Source: CBDDIP01 sp965279405 (GTDB lineage: Bacteria; Actinomycetota; Acidimicrobiia; Acidimicrobiales; Ilumatobacteraceae). From it: a DNA stretch of 64,000 nt. The DNA lies in contig OZ257157.1 of the NCBI GenBank assembly GCA_965279405.1, forward strand, positions 1,860,001 to 1,924,000, read 5' to 3'. Positions 46,372 to 56,600 of the stretch are shown here, in pieces. A program made the position numbers and the translations under genes. Every line of letters starts with the position of its first letter. Position 1 is the first letter of the stretch. The notes under the pieces were generated by a model. The model saw nothing but the letters and a program-made list of their open reading frames with translations. It was not told the DNA's origin and made no database searches.

Positions 46372-49300
46372 ACCGACCAGTGAACGATTCGTTCGACTAC
46401 GACCTCGACTCCTTCGTCGCCGGCGACCATGGCCAACTGCTCGCCGACGTGGCGGCATCCCTCGAAGGAGTCCGGAACCCCGCCGACGTTCTCCGCGACG
46501 TCGAGCCGGACTACCACCGGTCGCTGTACGACGGGATCGACGCCGCCGGCTTCTACGACCTGCTGCGCAAGGTGCCGATCAAACCGAAACAGAAGCTCGG
46601 ACGGGCGATCAAGGCGCCATTGCGGACCTGGTCGATGGCATCGGCATCATCGATGCTGCGACAGCTTCGCCGTGCCAAGACGTACGACATGCGCTTTGGG
46701 TTGGAGCTCATCAACTTCGCGCTCCGTGAAGCATCACCGGTGACCAGCCCGTGTTGGCCTGAGGCGATCAACACCGAAGCTGCACGCCGCGCCGCCGAGC
46801 GGGGGGTCCAACTGACGACAGTTCCAGAAGCGATCGAACTGTACGGGGTGAGCGCCGTACGCGTCGGGCTGATCATGGCCGCGGTCGGCTCGGTCGAAGA
46901 AGCTATGAACGTTTCACGCATCGTCGTCGAAGACGACCTGTGCCCCCCAGCATGGCGAGACCACGACGAACTCGTCACATCCGCACGAGCGTTCATCGAA
47001 CTGGCCGCAGCGTTCGACGCACATCGCCACGAGCACCGAGACGCACACGCCACACCCGACGACAGCATCGCTGGCGTGGCCGACGGCGAAGACGACGCCA
47101 TCGGCGACGAGGGTGACGATGAGTCCGGCGGTCGCGGTGATGACACAGGCAGCACACAAGATGGTCCTGTCCCAACGAACGCTGACAACCGACCAGAGAA
47201 CCCTGCACCAGAACCGGTACCCGCACCCGTAGTCGATCGGGCCGGACCTCAAGCCTCCCGCCACTCCACCAGAGACACGACGCCCACACGCGCAGAGGCA
47301 CGCGCCCAGATCGTCGACGCTCTGACAGAAATGCGGTCACTCGACACACAGATCCGTGCGCTTGCCGCCAGCCTCGACGCCACGACCGACCCACACGTCC
47401 TCGCGGTGAACCTCGAATCTCTGCGGTCGCCAGGTCCGGAAGGCGAGACCATCGACGTTCTGACTTCGGCCCTCCGCGAGGGCACATCCACCGTCGAGCA
47501 TCACGGCTTCGTCACAGCTGTCATCGCACTCGCGGCTGCGGCTGCCGCGGGCGCAGACCGGACAGCGCTCCGTGAGCTCGACGCCGCAGCACGCCAGTTC
47601 CCGATCGCAGCCGAACTCCACGACGTGCTGTTCGACGCCCGCGGCCGGACCGAGCCGCTACCCCTGACCGTCGACCCGGACCCGCTGGCGGCGATGATCG
47701 CCGCAGCAGGACCGGGACCACTGCCGTACAACGACCCTTCACTCGACCGGCTTGACCAACCAGATACCACCAACGCCACGCCCGCCGCTCCCACGGCGCC
47801 CGCCAGCAACGTCCCAATCGTCGAGGACCGCTCAGCCGTCTCGGACGCCTCCACCGCTGCGATCATCACCGGACCGAACGCTGGGACCACCGACGGTCAC
47901 GACGATCCTTCGGACGTCGTGACCGCAGAGACGCCAGCACACGAGACAGGCACCCAGGCCACAACCTCTCCAGGAGAACCAGTCGCCCAGCCCGGACCAA
48001 CGGCGGAGCCGCCGGCCGCAGACGACATGCCAGATCACGACCGGGTCGGTCCCGAAGACTCGGCCGGGCAGCACGGCAGCGACGAAGAACAAGCTGACGA
48101 CCTCGTCGTCGCCGGCGTCTCCTTCGTCGACCCGGTCGCCGTTCAGGCCACCCAACGGGCCGCCGTTCCAAACGAACAGGGCACTCAACGCGAGTACAGA
48201 ACGCTGCTCGCCAGCGCAATCGGTGCAGGACGCATGTCCCTCGCAGCACACCTCGCCGCAGGGGAACACGACGAAGGCCGGCAAGTCACCATCGAGGTCG
48301 CCTGCCTGGCCGGGGCGATGAGATCGCCGGCATCGCCGCTCGCCGGAGCATTCGGTACCCGCCTCGGAGCTCTCTACGAAACGAACGTCGACCAGGCGTT
48401 GAGGCCGATGCTGGCAGCAACCATGGCACGAGCCACCCTCGTCGCACCCGGCACAGGAGCTGGAGCTGTCTGCGCCATGCTGGCAGGCCAGGGCTACGTC
48501 GAGATCGGGCCCGCCGCCGCCGCGGTCCTGACAACGATCTCCGATGCCGCCAACAGAGGTGTCGTGTTCTCCCCGTCTACCGCTGGCCACGAGAGCAGCC
48601 GCGCAGAAGAGTTCGCAGCACTCATCGTCGCTGCCAGAGCCGAGATGCAACGACCAGGTCGCAGCATGTTCGCCCGCGCCTCATACATGCTCGAACGGTG
48701 GCGTCAGCAGGGACAACCGCTCTGGGAGCTTCTGGACCCGGTCATCAATGACCGTCGCGCCGACGCCGGATCGGTCGCCCAACTCGCATCCACGTTGCGA
48801 GGACAAGGCGCATCCGAACTGATCCAGGAAACCGATGACAACATGCGGACCAACAAGCAGCCGCGGATCACCGGCCCGGCAAGCACCATCCTCGTCAAGA
48901 GAATCCACACCGCCGCAGCCATCGCCAGCCAGTGGGCGTCGCTCGCCGGCCCGGCGGCGGACTCGCGTTCGAGCGATGCGACCATCCGCTCCAACCTGAC
49001 CGGACTCCGCGCGGCGCTCACCTCCGAACTCCGCGACCTCGGAGCGTCCCCCGATTGTCTCGTCTCCGCTGCCGCCGTCGCCGCCGGACGCCTTTACGAC
49101 GACATCTACAACATCGCAGCCGGGATGATTTCGACCGCACCTGAAACCTCGCCGGACCACGTGTTGAACGCCGATCTGCTCCGCTTCGGTCTCGGCGCAC
49201 AGGTCGCCGACCCAGCCGAGCTCGACAAGTTCACCGTCGCCGAGTTCCCACCCCTAGACGAGGTCCTCGCGCGCTACTCGACCGCACACGACCTGGCGAG

Positions 49301-52300
49301 CGTCGAGGCCCTTGCCGCTGTCTGCGCCAGCGGAATCGACGGGTGCGACCTGACGGTCGAACTCGCCGCAGCACGAACCAAGTCCCTCGGCGTCCTGGCA
49401 GATCGCCGCGCCACCACCGAAGCAGAACTGGCTGCGCACCGACGCCGAGGGCAGCTGTCCCCGGAACTGTCCGACACCGCAGATGCCCGCATCGCAACGG
49501 CAGCCAATCCCGACCGGCTCGACATCGGCGCCGCGCTCACCGAACTCGACGCGATCGTCGCTGACTTCCGCACCTCCGCCCGACAGATCGCCACCCAACT
49601 GGCCGCCGAACTGGACAGCATCACAACCACGAGCACGATCGACCCCGCCGGACTCGACCGTGTCCGCGCCCAGCTGGAAGCAGGAGAACTCGGCACCGCC
49701 GACGACCTCCTCACCCGACTGCACGCCGGCGAACCGCTCGGCGAACTCGAACACGCCACCGTTGACATCTCCACGTTCTGGCCTGCCGTGCCCGAGGCCC
49801 TCAGCGCCGGCATCGACGACGAAGTGCGAGCTGCCGCCGCCAGCGGCGGAGTCGCGCACGGCACGCTCGACTTCGCTACCACCACCGGAAACAGCCGCGC
49901 TGTGACAAGCGCGTTCGCTGGCTGGGTGCAAGCCCGTGACGGCGACCGTGAAGCGACCTGGATACTGCTGCTCCGGGACGCCCTGAAGATCCTCGGTCTC
50001 GAGGTCGCGACAGAACGCAGAACGACAGCCTCCGGAGGCACCGACCGTGTGTGGGTCGACTTCGAAGGGGTCCGCCGAACCGGCAAGGCAATGGTCCCCG
50101 AGTTCGGTGACAGTTCCGGCGATCGGGTCCGATGTCTGCTGGTGTGGGGGCACCCGTCCGCCGACAAGATCGTGGCCTGGTCCGACGCAGACAACGAGAA
50201 CCGTCCGGTGATCGTGCTGCACTTCGGAACGATGTCCGCGAAAGTGCGGTCCGCACTGCACGACCGACTGCGAGGTACAAACCGTCGCCCGATGATCGTC
50301 GTCGACGATGCCGTCCTCGCATGGGTGGCAGCACAAGGGACCGGGACCCTCGAGACAACCACACGCGCGACGTTGCCGTTCTCAGCCGTGAACCCGTTCG
50401 TGACGAACACCGCAGTGGTGCCCGTCGAAATGTTCTACGGCCGCGTCCAAGAACGCCGTGATGTCATGTACGACCCCGACACCACATTCATCTACGGCGG
50501 CCGCCGGCTCGGCAAGAGCGCGCTGCTGCGCGCCGCGCAACGCGAGTTCAACACCCCCACCCAAAGGTCGATCTACATCGACCTGTACAACTCGTCGATC
50601 GGTGCGACACGCAGGCCTGAGGTGGTCTGGGAGCTGTTGGAACGCGAACTCGACGAAGCCGGGATCATCACCGTCACCAAGACGTCACGGCGCCGCTCCG
50701 TCGCCAGTGAAGAAGTCGTCGTTGCCGGAATTCGCACATGGTTGGACGGAGACCAGCAACGGCGGCTGCTTGTCCTGCTCGACGAAACGGACGCCTTCTT
50801 CGACGAGGACGCCCTGAAGGGCTTCCCCTCCACTGGAAGATTCCGAAGCCTGAAAGACACCCACGAGGGACGGTTCAAAGTCGTGTTCGCCGGCCTCCAT
50901 CAGGTGCAGCGTTTCGCCGGTCACGCCAACCAGCCGTTCCCGCAGCTGGGACGCCCTACCCCGATCGGCCCGCTCGCAACACAGGCAGCGTTCGACCTGA
51001 TCTCCCGGCCGCTCGGTGCGCTCGGGTACCGGTTCACGGACGCGGACCTCGTCTCCCGGTTGATCGGGCGCTGCAACTCGATCCCGATCCTGCTTCAAGC
51101 CTGCGGCCGGCAACTCCTTACCCACCTCCGCCAGAAGGACGACTTCGGTGTCGGTCTCCCACGCACGATCACATCGGCCGACGTCGACGCAGTACTCGCG
51201 GATCCTGCACTCGATACGGAGATCATCAGCCGTTTCGACATGACCTTGGAGCTCGATCAGCGGTACAAGGTGATCGCATACACCATCGCCCTCCACGGGA
51301 CACCAATGACCACCGAGGAATTGTTCGCCGACTGCATCTCAACATGGGCAGCCGGGTTCAAGAACAACAACCTGACGTCGTTCCGGGCGCTCGTCCAAGA
51401 ACTCGTCGACCTGGGCGTCCTGACTGCAAGACCGGGCGGTCGCGATCGCGGCTGGGAGATCCGAGGGATCAACGTCCGCTCGTTGCTCGGCAGCGACGAG
51501 CGGATCCTGGCACGCCTGGTCGAGATCTCGAACACGACTCAGCCACCGCACGAGTTCGCCGCTGGTGCCGACCGGATGAAGCTATCGAGCGGACGTTCTC
51601 CGCTGTCCGCCAGCCAGATCTCCGACATCTTGAACCCGGGACACAACCAGTGGTGTGTGGTCGTCGGGACACCTGCGTCAGGAGTAGGGAGAGCCTCGGC
51701 CTCCCTCCAAGAAGGCGTCACCCGCTTCGCGAATCGTGTCGAGTTCATGTCTGTGTCCAGCGCCCGGGTGCTCGGTTCGGCATTGCGCAAGACCGATGGT
51801 GTGGCAGCTCATCGAGTCATCGTCGACGACATGGCAGCCAAGGACGTCTCCGGGGCGAACGTCGAACGGACAGTTCGCCTGGTGCTCGACGACCAACCGT
51901 CCGCCGGCCGTACCCGCTCGGTCGTACTGATCGTCACCCCAGCGCAGTACGTCGAGATCCTCGAACTGCTCGACGCCGAACCTGGCGGAGCGGTCGGTCC
52001 GGATGTCGTGCTCGCCTGCGAACGCTACGACGCTCAAGCCTTCGATGTTCTGCACTACAGCCTGGAGAAGGGCTTCCGTGAGCCCGAACGAGAGGCAGTG
52101 CTGGCCTTGACAGGCGGTTGGCCGGAACTCGTCGAACATGCATGCGATCTGTGCATGACGACGGCGAACACGACATCGGTGATCAGCAAACTCCAGGCAG
52201 AGATGACGGGCGACGGCGCTGACCTCCACATGCTGGCGCAGACTGCAGTCGCGACAGGAACGATCGGGGTGGCATTCCACACACTGGCGCAGCTGTCATC

Positions 52301-52505
52301 CACCGCGGCGGACTCGGCAGATCTGCAGACGCTCGTCGGCTTGCTCGCTGAGGTCTGCCCGCCGCGGACTGCGGGGCACATCGTGGATGCGTTGAGGCTC
52401 GCGGATCTGCTGGCGACCTCGGACGGCGAAAGCTGGCACTGCGAGCCTGTGCTCGCCGGAGCATCACGACGTGTCGGCCACGACGCAGCCGCCCCTGACG
52501 ACTGA
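46368..52505 (+). CDS. Giant protein with C-terminal AAA/STAND-like P-loop ATPase
   Basis: A 2045-residue protein. The N-terminal about 210 residues are helical and contain conserved-looking Trp/Pro segments (SPVTSPCWPEAINTEAARRA). Two acidic, Pro/Thr-rich disordered stretches (about 221-308 and 458-581) flank a helical block. A long helical region (about 600-1180) has no known motif. Just before the ATPase is a strand-rich domain (RVWVDFEGVRRTGKAM, VRCLLVWGHPSADKIVAW, PVIVLHFGTMSAKVR). The ATPase begins MFYGRVQERRDVM, Walker A YGGRRLGKSALL (K1383), Walker B LLVLLDETDAFFDE (D1472). After it come an archaeal-ATPase-like winged helix and a tail. This layout fits a signal-sensing ATPase of a defence complex. 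Confidence 0.78.
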   Translation: MNRPVNDSFDYDLDSFVAGDHGQLLADVAASLEGVRNPADVLRDVEPDYHRSLYDGIDAAGFYDLLRKVPIKPKQKLGRAIKAPLRTWSMASASSMLRQLRRAKTYDMRFGLELINFALREASPVTSPCWPEAINTEAARRAAERGVQLTTVPEAIELYGVSAVRVGLIMAAVGSVEEAMNVSRIVVEDDLCPPAWRDHDELVTSARAFIELAAAFDAHRHEHRDAHATPDDSIAGVADGEDDAIGDEGDDESGGRGDDTGSTQDGPVPTNADNRPENPAPEPVPAPVVDRAGPQASRHSTRDTTPTRAEARAQIVDALTEMRSLDTQIRALAASLDATTDPHVLAVNLESLRSPGPEGETIDVLTSALREGTSTVEHHGFVTAVIALAAAAAAGADRTALRELDAAARQFPIAAELHDVLFDARGRTEPLPLTVDPDPLAAMIAAAGPGPLPYNDPSLDRLDQPDTTNATPAAPTAPASNVPIVEDRSAVSDASTAAIITGPNAGTTDGHDDPSDVVTAETPAHETGTQATTSPGEPVAQPGPTAEPPAADDMPDHDRVGPEDSAGQHGSDEEQADDLVVAGVSFVDPVAVQATQRAAVPNEQGTQREYRTLLASAIGAGRMSLAAHLAAGEHDEGRQVTIEVACLAGAMRSPASPLAGAFGTRLGALYETNVDQALRPMLAATMARATLVAPGTGAGAVCAMLAGQGYVEIGPAAAAVLTTISDAANRGVVFSPSTAGHESSRAEEFAALIVAARAEMQRPGRSMFARASYMLERWRQQGQPLWELLDPVINDRRADAGSVAQLASTLRGQGASELIQETDDNMRTNKQPRITGPASTILVKRIHTAAAIASQWASLAGPAADSRSSDATIRSNLTGLRAALTSELRDLGASPDCLVSAAAVAAGRLYDDIYNIAAGMISTAPETSPDHVLNADLLRFGLGAQVADPAELDKFTVAEFPPLDEVLARYSTAHDLASVEALAAVCASGIDGCDLTVELAAARTKSLGVLADRRATTEAELAAHRRRGQLSPELSDTADARIATAANPDRLDIGAALTELDAIVADFRTSARQIATQLAAELDSITTTSTIDPAGLDRVRAQLEAGELGTADDLLTRLHAGEPLGELEHATVDISTFWPAVPEALSAGIDDEVRAAAASGGVAHGTLDFATTTGNSRAVTSAFAGWVQARDGDREATWILLLRDALKILGLEVATERRTTASGGTDRVWVDFEGVRRTGKAMVPEFGDSSGDRVRCLLVWGHPSADKIVAWSDADNENRPVIVLHFGTMSAKVRSALHDRLRGTNRRPMIVVDDAVLAWVAAQGTGTLETTTRATLPFSAVNPFVTNTAVVPVEMFYGRVQERRDVMYDPDTTFIYGGRRLGKSALLRAAQREFNTPTQRSIYIDLYNSSIGATRRPEVVWELLERELDEAGIITVTKTSRRRSVASEEVVVAGIRTWLDGDQQRRLLVLLDETDAFFDEDALKGFPSTGRFRSLKDTHEGRFKVVFAGLHQVQRFAGHANQPFPQLGRPTPIGPLATQAAFDLISRPLGALGYRFTDADLVSRLIGRCNSIPILLQACGRQLLTHLRQKDDFGVGLPRTITSADVDAVLADPALDTEIISRFDMTLELDQRYKVIAYTIALHGTPMTTEELFADCISTWAAGFKNNNLTSFRALVQELVDLGVLTARPGGRDRGWEIRGINVRSLLGSDERILARLVEISNTTQPPHEFAAGADRMKLSSGRSPLSASQISDILNPGHNQWCVVVGTPASGVGRASASLQEGVTRFANRVEFMSVSSARVLGSALRKTDGVAAHRVIVDDMAAKDVSGANVERTVRLVLDDQPSAGRTRSVVLIVTPAQYVEILELLDAEPGGAVGPDVVLACERYDAQAFDVLHYSLEKGFREPEREAVLALTGGWPELVEHACDLCMTTANTTSVISKLQAEMTGDGADLHMLAQTAVATGTIGVAFHTLAQLSSTAADSADLQTLVGLLAEVCPPRTAGHIVDALRLADLLATSDGESWHCEPVLAGASRRVGHDAAAPDD

Positions 52506-52517
52506 TCTGCAATGGCC

Positions 52518-52532
52518 CGCACCGGTGGTGCG
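52518..52532. terminator. Small hairpin between the convergent operons
   Basis: CGCACC-GGT-GGTGCG, a perfect 6-bp stem 12 nt after the ATPase stop and about 80 bp before the end of jetD on the other strand. It may terminate the + operon or both. Confidence 0.4.
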
Positions 52533-52610
52533 CCCGCGGCACCGGCCGACGGACTTGGAGCTTCAAGGCCGCCTCTGTTGTGAATCGACCATAGGCACGT
52601 GGTGGCCGAC

Positions 52611-53639
52611 TCAAGGCTGCTGCAGGGCTACCGCGAGTTGCTGGACGCTCAGTCGCTCCTGGGCGACGCGGCCGCGTGCGTCGCGCACAGGCTTCGTCGC
52701 TGCCCAAATCTCTTCACCTAACCATGACCCGTCGGCGCCGGCCCAGATAACTGATTCGGCGCCCGTCGCTGAGAGAGATGCGGTCGCCATCCACAGGGCG
52801 CGGTGTGGACGAAGTAGTCCGAGGCCTGCAGACGCCACCGCGCTGGCCGCGTTTCGTGCCATCCGCACTCCTTCTGTGTCGAGGTCACCCCAATACCACA
52901 CGTGACCGAGCTCACCGCTCCATGACCAGATGGACGGAGCTGTCTGCTCCACCTGGCGGCCAGCCCCCCAGCCGAGCCGCCCGATCGAGGACTCGCTCCC
53001 GGCCAGGAGCCCAGCAAGCGCCCAGAACGGATCAGCGTTCTCGACGACAAGGACGTCTGGGCCGGGACCGACCCGACACATCGCCATCGGCGGCGCCGGC
53101 CGCGTCGCTCGGAGCAGATCGAGCGACAGGCGTCCTTCCCCGAACAGCTCCGACCGTGCGAAGTCGTCGAGGAACTTCTCGTCCTCGAAGATCTCCGCCG
53201 ATCGCAACCGGGCCGGCACGACCGGGGTCTGCGGGTCACGAGCCCCGAGCCAACGGTTGACCTTCGCCAACGCGTCCAGCTGAGCGTCGGTGACCGACCG
53301 CAGCGACGCGACCCAGCCGAGCTCGGCGCGCCACGGGACCGACCGCCATGGCGCACCACGCGCCACCCGGCGAGCCGAGGCGACGCGCACGAAGTTCGGC
53401 AACGCCGGTCGGGTGCTGCGATCCCAGGACGCCGCCGCCGGCAACTCGATCACACCGGCTGCGACAAGATCGTGCAGCGCCACCAGGAGTGCCTCGAGAC
53501 CGTCGACCTGACCAGTCAGCTCCGGTGCGACCGTCGCCCACCGGTCCAGCACCGTCGCCCTGGACACGGTCACCGAACCAACAGCCACCAGAGCGTCAGC
53601 GAGACGTGCCGCCCGCGGCGACGTCGACGACACGGTCAC
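52611..53639 (-). CDS. jetD: Wadjet protein JetD (Toprim-type nuclease subunit)
   Basis: A 342-residue protein, the DNA-cleaving subunit of Wadjet in characterised systems. An N-terminal region (about 1-170, DUF3322-like) precedes a Toprim-like domain (DUF2220-like): the Glu in VLVVENADPFWAL and the DxD in WYWGDLDTEGVRM are the expected metal ligands, and a basic RVAQERLS lies near the end. The start is GTG 53639, overlapping the stop of jetC by 4 nt. It is the last gene of the coupled four-gene operon. Confidence 0.88.
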   Translation of the reverse strand: MTVSSTSPRAARLADALVAVGSVTVSRATVLDRWATVAPELTGQVDGLEALLVALHDLVAAGVIELPAAASWDRSTRPALPNFVRVASARRVARGAPWRSVPWRAELGWVASLRSVTDAQLDALAKVNRWLGARDPQTPVVPARLRSAEIFEDEKFLDDFARSELFGEGRLSLDLLRATRPAPPMAMCRVGPGPDVLVVENADPFWALAGLLAGSESSIGRLGWGAGRQVEQTAPSIWSWSGELGHVWYWGDLDTEGVRMARNAASAVASAGLGLLRPHRALWMATASLSATGAESVIWAGADGSWLGEEIWAATKPVRDARGRVAQERLSVQQLAVALQQP

Positions 53640-56600
53640 CGCTCCCCTCTCCCAGAACGGATCGTGTACCCGGATGCCGATACCCGCGCCTCGTCGCTGG
53701 TGTCGGTGCGCGCACCACCGAACGCGGCCGTGACCGCCTGCAACGCCGTCGGCTCCACGATCCGTAGGTACTGCAGGCCCTTGCGTTGATCGCGGTCGTT
53801 TCGCAACCGGATCACCTTGCCGGTGTCACCTTCGAACGCGGCAAGGATCCCCGGATCGTCGAGCCCGGTCGCGCAGACGAGCTGCACCCCGGACTGCAAC
53901 GCGAGCATCTGCTGCATCCTGATCAACGCTGCGTTCGACGCGCGCCCGAACGGGTTGTCGATCAGCAACACACCAGGCGGTCGCGACCCGCCGGTGCGAT
54001 GCTTGGCCCGCACCGCCGCCAACGTGCAGTACAACAACACCGCGAGCGTCAGTTCCTGCCCGCCCGAGTACTCGGTACCGACCCGGTCCGGGGCCCGGTA
54101 CTCGACCCGGCCATCGACCGGCGGTTTGAGGACCCGGACCCGCCACGCGCCCGTCTGGCTGTGCTTCACGGTGTCCTTGACCGCGTCCGCGAGCCAGCGG
54201 ACCCGCTGGTCCCGGTTCAACGAGCGTGCCCCGCCCTCTCCTGCAAGGCGTTGCGCCCAGTCGTCGACGCGGATCGTCAGCCGGACCCTGGCCTCAGCGT
54301 CGGGGAGTTTGTCGAAGTTGATCTTGAACGCCGGCTGGCCGGCGAGGTCGCCGCCGACACCAGCCGGCAGCTTCGAACAGGTCGTGACCTCGTTCAGGAG
54401 ACGTCGCTGGTTCCCGCACAGCGTCTCCAACTGGTTGACGAGCAGATCCCGATGCTGGTCAAGGCTGGCCAGGTCATCGGACAGGGAGCGGCATCGAATT
54501 ACCGCGTCCTGCGACCACCGCTCCGCCGACGCCGCGACCTCCTCCACCGGTGCGACCTTGCATCGCTCACGGATCGGTGATGCGACCGACGCCCAGCGCT
54601 CGTCCCGGGCAACGTTGCGGACCACGTCGAGCGTGTCCCTCAACGTCGTCTCCCGTGCCGTCAGCCGCAACTGGTCCTCGCGCAGCCGCTGATCGAGTGC
54701 GCCGAGGTCGTCGATCGCTTGCGTCCCCGACCCCTCGTACTCGTCGTAGGCGCGGTCGAGACTCTCGTCGGCCGACGATCGCCAGCTGCGAAGAGCGACA
54801 TCGAAGCGCTGCTGTTCGGTTCGTTGCAGGTCTGTTGCCGCAGCGAGCTGCCTGCGAGTCTCGGTCAGCTCGCGGCCACGATCACGCAACGTCTGCAGGG
54901 AAGCCTCCACTTCGATGCGCTGCTCGGCGATCAGGTCCGAGGTGGACACGTCCCAGTCGTCGGGTAGCACGATGTGGGAGGGGCGCCCTTCCGGGGTTCG
55001 TTCGGTGACTCGCCGGCGAGCATCAGCGAGCACCGACTTCGCCGCTTCATGAGCGGCGACCGCCGACCGGTACGCGTCCATCGCGAGGCGTGCCGATTCG
55101 GCGCGCAGCCCCGGATTCGATGCGGCGAACGTCTCGCACAAGGCGTCTGCCTGGGTTCGGATGTCGTCGTCGAGCTCGTCGACGGCGACGCGTAGCTCGC
55201 TGGCGAGTCGGTCCGTCTCGCGGAGACGTTCAGCATGGTCGGAGCCCTGCTCCTCGGCCCGCAAGCGGCTGCTGAGCTCACGCCAGCGCGACTCGAGTTC
55301 GGGAAGCGCGGTCGGTGGGGCGACCGATGCCGGTTCGATGCCGATGTCGCGCTGTCGGGTTCGGTACGTCTGCGCTTCGGCCCGGGCGGTGGCGGCACGG
55401 CCGATCAGATTCATCCGTCGTCCGTCCGCTTCCTGACGGGCGAGTTCGGCGGCGTCGCGAGCACGCTCGGCTCGCGTCCGGTCACTGATGACAGCGGCGC
55501 GTCGATCTTCCGCACGGCGTGCCTCGCGTTGCAAACCGGCGACGTGTGTGGCGCGTTGCAGCGCCACCTCGAGGCCGGTGAGACGGCCCGACCGCGTGTT
55601 GCGTTCCTCGTTCGCTTGCTCCCGCTCACTCTGCAGCGCCTGCTGCTGACCTTCGAGTCCTTCGAGCGTCGCGATCGTTGCAGCCTGGGCTTGCTCCGCT
55701 GTTTTGACGGCGGTGTTGAGCTCGTCGCTGGTGACGTTCACCCATCTGGAAGCGAACGACGTCAGGGCCGCGACCGCTCCACGGAGCCGGCTGGCACCGA
55801 CTCGGCACCCTTCTGCGATCTCGACCCATTCGGCCTGTTCGATCCGCAACGCATGCAGCGTCTGCTCTGCCCACTCCGGGTCGAACAGTGCGCGGTGCGG
55901 GGCAAGGACGAACGATTCCTCGGGTGTGCCGGTCGATGCATGGAACGCCGACGGGTCGATGACGAGAACGGCAATCCGGCCGTCCGGCTCCTCGGTTCGG
56001 CAGAGCGCTTCTGCTTCACGGAGACGGGAATGGTCCGACACGATGACAGCGTTTGCGAGATCTGGGCGAGCCTGGATCGCGGTCTCACGGTCGGGCGCCG
56101 GGATGTTCTGGGCGATCCACTCCCAGCCGGTCGTTGCGCCGATGCCGTGCTGGCGGAGCAGTTCGCGTGTCGCTTCGATCTCCGGGGCGGTCGCCATCAG
56201 GTCACCAGCTTCGAGGCGAGCGATCTGCGCCTGAATGACCCGGAGCTGCTCATCGAACTGAGCTGCCTCCTGTTCGAGCCGTGCAGCCTGATCCGTCGCG
56301 ATCGACGAGATCCTGGCTGCTTCCGTCGCTCCGGTGAGTTGGCTGTCGCCGGCGAGAGCGACGACGGTCTCGTCGTTCGCGACTTCTTCGAGTTCGGACA
56401 AGAACCGGGCGAGGCGGCCGGCGGCGTCCCGGGCGACTCCCTCGTCTGCTGTGACAGAACGACGGGCGGCGGCAACTGGCTGGACCAGTTTCTCGAGCTC
56501 GCCGCCGATGGCACCGATCCGGTCGCCGAGCCCGCGCACATCCGCCCGGGCATCTATGACCGTGTTCTGCAGGCGTGTCTCGGTGGCGGCCGGTTCCTCG

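Noticed and set aside
37856..52505. Calling the three-gene operon BREX, DISARM, Shango or the Dpd system
   Set aside because: There is no methylase, PglZ, TerB, TGT-like or other hallmark gene; a RecQ module plus an ATPase is not enough for any of these names.
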